Positions 58,224 to 64,000 of a DNA stretch of 64,000 nt are shown here, in pieces. This DNA comes from Taeniopygia guttata. Its lineage: Eukaryota > Chordata > Aves > Passeriformes > Estrildidae. The position numbers and the translations under genes are program-made. Position 1 is the first letter of the stretch. Every line of letters begins with the position of its first letter. The notes below the pieces were generated by a model. That model made no database searches. It was not told the origin of the DNA and saw only the letters and a program-made list of their open reading frames with translations. The stretch lies in NCBI RefSeq assembly GCF_048771995.1, contig NC_133043.1, positions 9,070,501-9,134,500 on the forward strand, written 5' to 3'.

Positions 58224-61200
58224 CTGGAGAGAGAGAGAAGGTCTCAGGTCAAGCCCAGGCTCCTCATCACCTCCTCCCATTGCACTGTCAGTCTTGGCAC
58301 CGACTTTCTCCTGCTATGCAAGAGCATCTCCTTATCTCTTTGATGCACCACCTTATCTGAGGGTGCTACATTAAAGGCAAGGTGCACAGGACTTAATCCT
58401 GATTTGCTGTCAATGCCAGTCAGCAGATAAGGGAATGGGCTCAGGCATCTCCCTCCCGTCTCCTTCCCACAGGGACTCACCCTCCCACCCCCAACAGCAC
58501 AGGGCTGTGCCGAGCCCTTCAGAAGCAGAAGGGCTGATGAACCCTAAGCCCGCAAGGGTTTTGGCCCATGGATGCTTCTGCCACACACACACTGGTTAAA
58601 AACTGTCATTTCAAAAAGGCTTAAAGATGTCTGAGCTCTGACTTGGCTCCAGTCATCCTCAGCAACAATCCTACACATTTCCAACTGGACTAATGCTTTC
58701 CAGACCTCCCCTACGTGCACAGAAGCAGCAGCTACTAGCAAGCTTTCCTGTCCCTGGGATCTGTCAAGCGTGATAGAGCAAGAACTAGCCAGCCATTTCC
58801 TGGGCAGGAGGAACAGGCTGTCTACAGCTAATCCCAGGGTGGAAAAGCCAGTCTGGAGAGGGACTAAAGCAGCACTGAAAGACTGCTATTAAAATTCATC
58901 ATTTCTAGACACAAAGTCTGCTTGTCTACCCTTCACTTATGTCAGGAAAAAGCCTAACAACATTTTATAAAGCTTATTACAAATAACAACGTGCCAGGGA
59001 CAAAATGAATTGAGGAGATTGGGCTAATGCCCTTATTACTCTGAGGGTGGAAATACGAGCCAGAGCATTTACTGTGAGACTCTCATTCCTACCATGGCAT
59101 ATAAAAGCAGCAGAAAACTAATTCTGGTGTCACAAAAATTACATCAACCTAGGAAAGATGATCGTCAGCTGCTGGAGTTAACACGTAAAGGGGAGAAAAG
59201 GACTTGCCTGGCAGGGCAGCAAGCAATGAGCTTTAGTCTGGTGCTGCAATGAGCCACTGTGGCTTGCACAGAGCTGTCCTTGCGCCAGTCTGAGGCACAG
59301 GAACAGAGCCATGAATTGTCAGGTAATGAAAAAAATCAACAAAATGCTGAAACAACTACTACAGACAACTTTGAATGTCATAAATCCAGAGGAATTAAAC
59401 AGAGCAGTGCATGGTTCAAGTCCATAGGAGTTTGGCACCAATGTTAGCTGGGCAGACTCACCACTGACAAGATCACAGGCTTGCTCTGTGCCCAGTCCTG
59501 CTCCCCACAGCAGGCAGCTGGAGATGGGAAACCCTGCCAGGGATGGGACTAGGGAAAATAGCTACAGACCAAGTTAGTGAATGCTGCCTCTCTTGTGCCC
59601 AGAAAGATCAGATTATTCTCACTGAACATTGCCTCCCATAGATCTCCAGCACTCTCCAAAACCCTCTCTCAGAAATTCACGTTCTCCTGCAGCAAACACC
59701 AGCTCCAGGCTGAACCCTTCCCAATCCACGTGCTGCATTTCCCCCTGTGCTGCCTCAGGAAACCTCTCGCTTCCAACTGTTTCCCAGTGATAGGGCACGT
59801 CTGTCAGCCCTCCCCAAACACCACACTGACAGCAGCAGATCCATTCCTTCACAACACACAAGGCCAGGTTGTTTTGGGAGTGCCAGGCTCTATTTCCTCC
59901 CCCAAGGGCACTCACAGAGAGCTATGGAAGGCAACAGCTCATTGCTCTGGGGGTGTGCAATTCCCCTTGCCTTCACTCAAGCCCAGCAAGTGAGGGGCAC
60001 TGAGAACAGGGGTAAAATGTTGTGCTTCCCCCACTGCTCCCCGGAGGGGAGATGCTTGCCAGCCATATCTGCTCAGCAAGAGATCCAGCTGTGTTCCAGG
60101 TGATGTGACATGGCTGCACTCCCTGGGTTTGCACAGGCTACAAGGAAGAGGAAAAGATGCCCTGAGTAATAAGACAAAGCAAGTTGGGCTGCTCTGGAAA
60201 TGTGCTGAGACTGTTCCTTTCCTTCTTGCCTGGGAGAGGAACAGATCTCATTCAGTCATTGGGTCAGGCTCTGCAGCCCCATCCTGAGCTGCTCCTGTAT
60301 CTGGGCTAAGACATGACTCAGAAGTCTCACACCTCTTCCCCTGCACATTAGACAGTGGATCTCCTCATGCTCTGCCAACACAATAATGAGTAAACTATTT
60401 CCATCCCCAAAACCCACTCTCACCATTGGCTCAAAGTCCCACTTTCTGCACCAGTGCCAACAGGACCAGGTCAAGGGAACCTCCAGGCAGGCACCCATCC
60501 TTGAAGCATCTCCCACAGACTTTCCTCTGCCCTGACATGTGCTTATCTGGCAGGGAACACTGAAGGAGCAGAATTCTTGTGGATTCCCTAAAAGATGGAT
60601 GGTCTTTGGCTTAAGCAACTAGAATTTAATACATTTGTTTTTCATTAAATATGTATTTCAGAAATTTATTATAATTACAAGGAGTGAGGATCCAATACTA
60701 AGATCCAAAGTAGTTTTGCTTCCAACAAGGCAAGCTCTGCCTGAGCACTGGTGCTCTGCAGATGCAAGACCCTTGAGAGGAAAGGTGCTGAGTAAACCGG
60801 AAACTTCCCCTGCACGATTCCAGCCTCAGAAAGGACAACAAAAGCCCTGCCCCATGGTTGTTTTCTCTCAGTCCCTGAGGCAGAAGAGTTTCTCACTCCT
60901 GGAACTGGAGAGCTAAAACACTTGCACGGCAAATTTATCTCTCTGTCCCTGAGAGGAAGCGAGCCAAAAAATGAAACTCTGAAACCTAGATATGGTTTGG
61001 ATGATAAGTCAAAATGAAAAGAAGATGACAGGCTGATGGACAGGCAGCTTTGAGCAGAAAAGAGGCAGCACAAGATCCTCAGGCACACACAAAAGTCCCA
61101 CTCCCATCCCCTCCCTGGGACAGCAGGCTGAAGGCAGAGTCACATTACACTATTTCATGTCACCTGCTGTTGTCACATCAGCTGTCCAACAGCATTCCTT

Positions 61201-64000
61201 CACCACAAGAATCCTGGTGAAGACATGGATTCACAAAAAAACCCTTGATGCATTCCTCTCCACACAGAACAGAGGATACAAGCAACGTGTTCCAGGTATT
61301 AAACACCTTCAGACCACGATCAACAGCACCCAGAGCCACAAAGTAAGGTTGACAGTGATGGCACCTTGGATTATTAGATGGTTACATGAAAATTTTGCCT
61401 TAAGCCTTGTTTTATATAAATGCTTAAAAAGCAATGAAGAGTTTTGCTTGTCCTGATTTTTCTGCAGTGTTAAACCCACTCCAAGCCCCCACACCACAGG
61501 CTTGGCAGTCAGCAAGGCACAGAGGCCACTTCTTGTCTCCTCTAGATGTTCAAGCATCATTTTTAGTGAAGGTTCTAAGTGAGCCTGAGGAAAAAAATAA
61601 AGACAGGCTATGCCATAAAGGAAAATTGTGATCGACCTCATCCCAGCCATCCAACTGCCTCTCCTGCAGACTCTCTTTGCTCCCCTCACTGTTTGAGGAA
61701 CAAATGTTCTCAGGTAAAGCAGACCTTGAGGTCAGCTACTGCTCCTCTCCTGCTTGACTCAGGAGATGTTGATTCAGAGACAGAGCAGTTCTGCTGTGGT
61801 CCTTGCAGGTGAAGTAAGGATGAATATGGATGAGCAGACATCCAAAGCAGTACAGTTTGGGAAATATGTGAGTCTGGAGATATTAAGAAATACATTTTTG
61901 TGCATTTTGATAGAAACATAGCAGAGCTGCAGAGAAGCAGAGAAGATAATTTAGCCATTCTGAGTTTAAGGATCGTTTTACAGAGTGGGAGAAAACATCT
62001 CTGTAAATGAAAAATGGTGTTTGTACATGAGTTTCATCTCTCTGCACAAAGGCTACTGCAGAAAAGAAAATAAGTCCAAGCCTCAAACACATTTTTCCCC
62101 CTGTCACGGTAGGTTTCTGCAAGAACTGATGCTCAGAATGAGCTTCTGCCTTAACCCCCCTTTCATCCCTGCAAGACACAGTACTTGTGAGATGTTCCCA
62201 TCTTCTCCAGCCCTGTTGCTACTCCCATTCCTCCTTCTACAAGGAAAGCCTGAAGAGAACATCAGCACACCTGCCTGCCAGCCCTTCCAGGGGCCAGAGA
62301 GGCAGTGGTGTGCAGCCACCCCACGCCTGGCTGCTCCCCTAGCCCCAGCCATTTGTCTGAGCTGGTGCCATGACACGTTTGTAGCAGGGCCATCCGTCAC
62401 CACTGCTGACCGTGTGACAGAGCTTTCCTGTCCAGGCAGAGAATCAATATGCCAGGAAATAATGAAAATGGATCACCCTATCCTAACACACACCGCTTGC
62501 TTCCCTTTTCATACATTAGGCAGAATGATGGATTCCAGGAAGAAGACGCTTTCAGGAGCTTCCTAAATCCAGTCTTTTTGGAAAGGGCAAGATTTCTCCC
62601 CACCTCAATCCTGTATCAAGTCAAAACACAGCAGGCTACTCTTAAACAGAGGAACAGATCTCATTTAGTTTAACATTAGGCAGTTTTTTCATAAAAGGGC
62701 ACAAAACCAGGAGCATCTGCTCTGTACAAACTGAATGGGCAAGGAACACGTCAAGACAGTCCTACCTTCTGCATCCCCACCTGACACTTGTGCTGTCTAC
62801 TTCCCTGCTGATGTCTTCCTAGGATGCTGGTGCCCCTTCTCAGAGCCATCTGGCTTCCAGCAGTGAAGTGGGCAAGCTGAAGAGCCCACTACAACTCTGG
62901 AACCACCAGGCATTCTGGATCCTGTGGCATTTGAAGTATTAAAACACAGCTGGAGTCTAACATGCTGGCAGAACAAAGTATCTGAAATTAAGACATTGAT
63001 TTTTAAATTTAAAGCTCATTTAGCCAGTTTCTCTTGCAGAAGCTATATCCTGCCACTTGTTCATGACCTCCAGTTTTCCACAAACTCCAGAGCAGCAACT
63101 GATTAACTTCTCCAACTTTCAGAGGGGGTTTCTATATGAACTGGCAGTAAAGAGGTAACATGAAAACCAGGTTTGCCCCATTAGATGTGGGAGCTGGAGT
63201 AGTTAAGGATCGGATTTGACAATGACAGAGCCTAAAACACCATCTCTAGGAAGATGAAGGATTTATGAGTACAGAGACTGTGGGGAAGCAAGATGGATAT
63301 GTTCACAGAAGACAGCAATTCTCCAGAGAGAAACGCCAGAAGGAAAAGAGGAGGGCAATTACTTCCCAGAAAAAAGGTATGAGCAAAAGTTGTGGAACAT
63401 CACTGTGGCTCCTTCCTCTTAATGGAGAGCAGGGACTTGTCTGGACAGTGTCACCCTCCCTGCCCCAAAGCCTGAGGGAGGGTCCACATGGCCGGGGACT
63501 GTTGATTATACACAGAAGTGTGACATAGCTTACCAAGAAGGCAAGAAAAAGCCTCTCAGGCACCTCCACTCCTCCAGGCCTGGCTTGCTTCTGCTGCAGC
63601 AAACTCAGACACTGCTGCCTTGGAACAAGTGAAGCCCCTTTTCTTCACAAAGGGAAATTCCATTTAAAAAGTACTACCAGGACTTTTTGGCAACCAAAAG
63701 CAGTTCAGTGGAACTTCTCTGCTCTAAGGGCATAATTTCCCTGCTTTTCTTCATCAGGCTTGCAGTACCATAACCAAGATTTACAAGTAGCTTCCCCAAC
63801 TGTAGTAACAATGTCTACCATGAAACCAGCGCATCTCTGACCCATCTCAGCCCACATGAGCTGGTCCCACAGACATCTGCACACCAGCAACAGTTCACAG
63901 GAGAAAAATGGCCTTGCACTCAGACTTTTATCACAGATGCTTTTTTGCAACATAAGGGAAGGAAAGAGCAGCCAGCACAGCTTGTTTGCTTCTGGGGGAA
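58224..64000 (-). other. TMEM104 intron, no further exon seen
   Basis: The preceding TMEM104 exon, which should encode the conserved FTFFDVQKTKYLQ region, was looked for on the minus strand and not found. The stretch is A/T-richer than the rest of the window and contains no gene or mobile element I recognise. It is taken as one long intron that continues beyond the window. Confidence 0.6.

Noticed and set aside
57553-58374. Plus-strand open frame of 273 codons
   Set aside because: It is the exact antisense of the well-supported TMEM104 exon.

Overview
The window looks like bird nuclear DNA, most likely a small GC-rich chromosome. It has compact vertebrate genes with GT-AG introns mostly of 0.1 to 1.5 kb, CpG islands at promoters, many short tandem repeats and very few transposon relics. 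The proteins recognised are FADS6, FDXR, GRIN2C and the last exon of TMEM104. I identified them by comparing translated exons with vertebrate proteins from memory; no search was run. The order FADS6 > FDXR > GRIN2C > < TMEM104 matches the block on human 17q25.1, so this is ordinary conserved synteny.

Layout: 1-11.5 kb holds no gene I recognise. It contains a CpG island at 1.8-2.4 kb that may be a promoter of an unidentified leftward gene, and a perfect hairpin at 7.4 kb. FADS6 (+) has six coding exons at 12.1-16.4 kb and a probable 5' leader exon ending at 11,909. A probable solo retroviral LTR lies at 18.8-19.2 kb. FDXR (+) has eleven coding exons at 20.4-28.6 kb; its CpG-island promoter is separated from the start codon by a 0.7 kb minisatellite. 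GRIN2C (+) has twelve coding exons at 40.65-50.76 kb and a likely noncoding first exon in a CpG island ending at 36,613. A 405 bp pentanucleotide array follows at 51.8-52.2 kb. The last TMEM104 exon (-) is at 57.46-58.22 kb, and the rest of the window appears to be its intron.

The genes are neighbours but not one pathway: a membrane fatty acid desaturase-like enzyme, the mitochondrial reductase that feeds electrons to ferredoxins, a glutamate-gated channel subunit and an amino-acid-transporter-like membrane protein. I found no new multi-gene system. The unusual content is tandem repeat growth inside or against functional sites: the FDXR leader, an alanine tract within FDXR, a 20 bp array whose first unit is the GRIN2C exon 9 splice donor, and a threefold 13-residue repeat in the GRIN2C tail.
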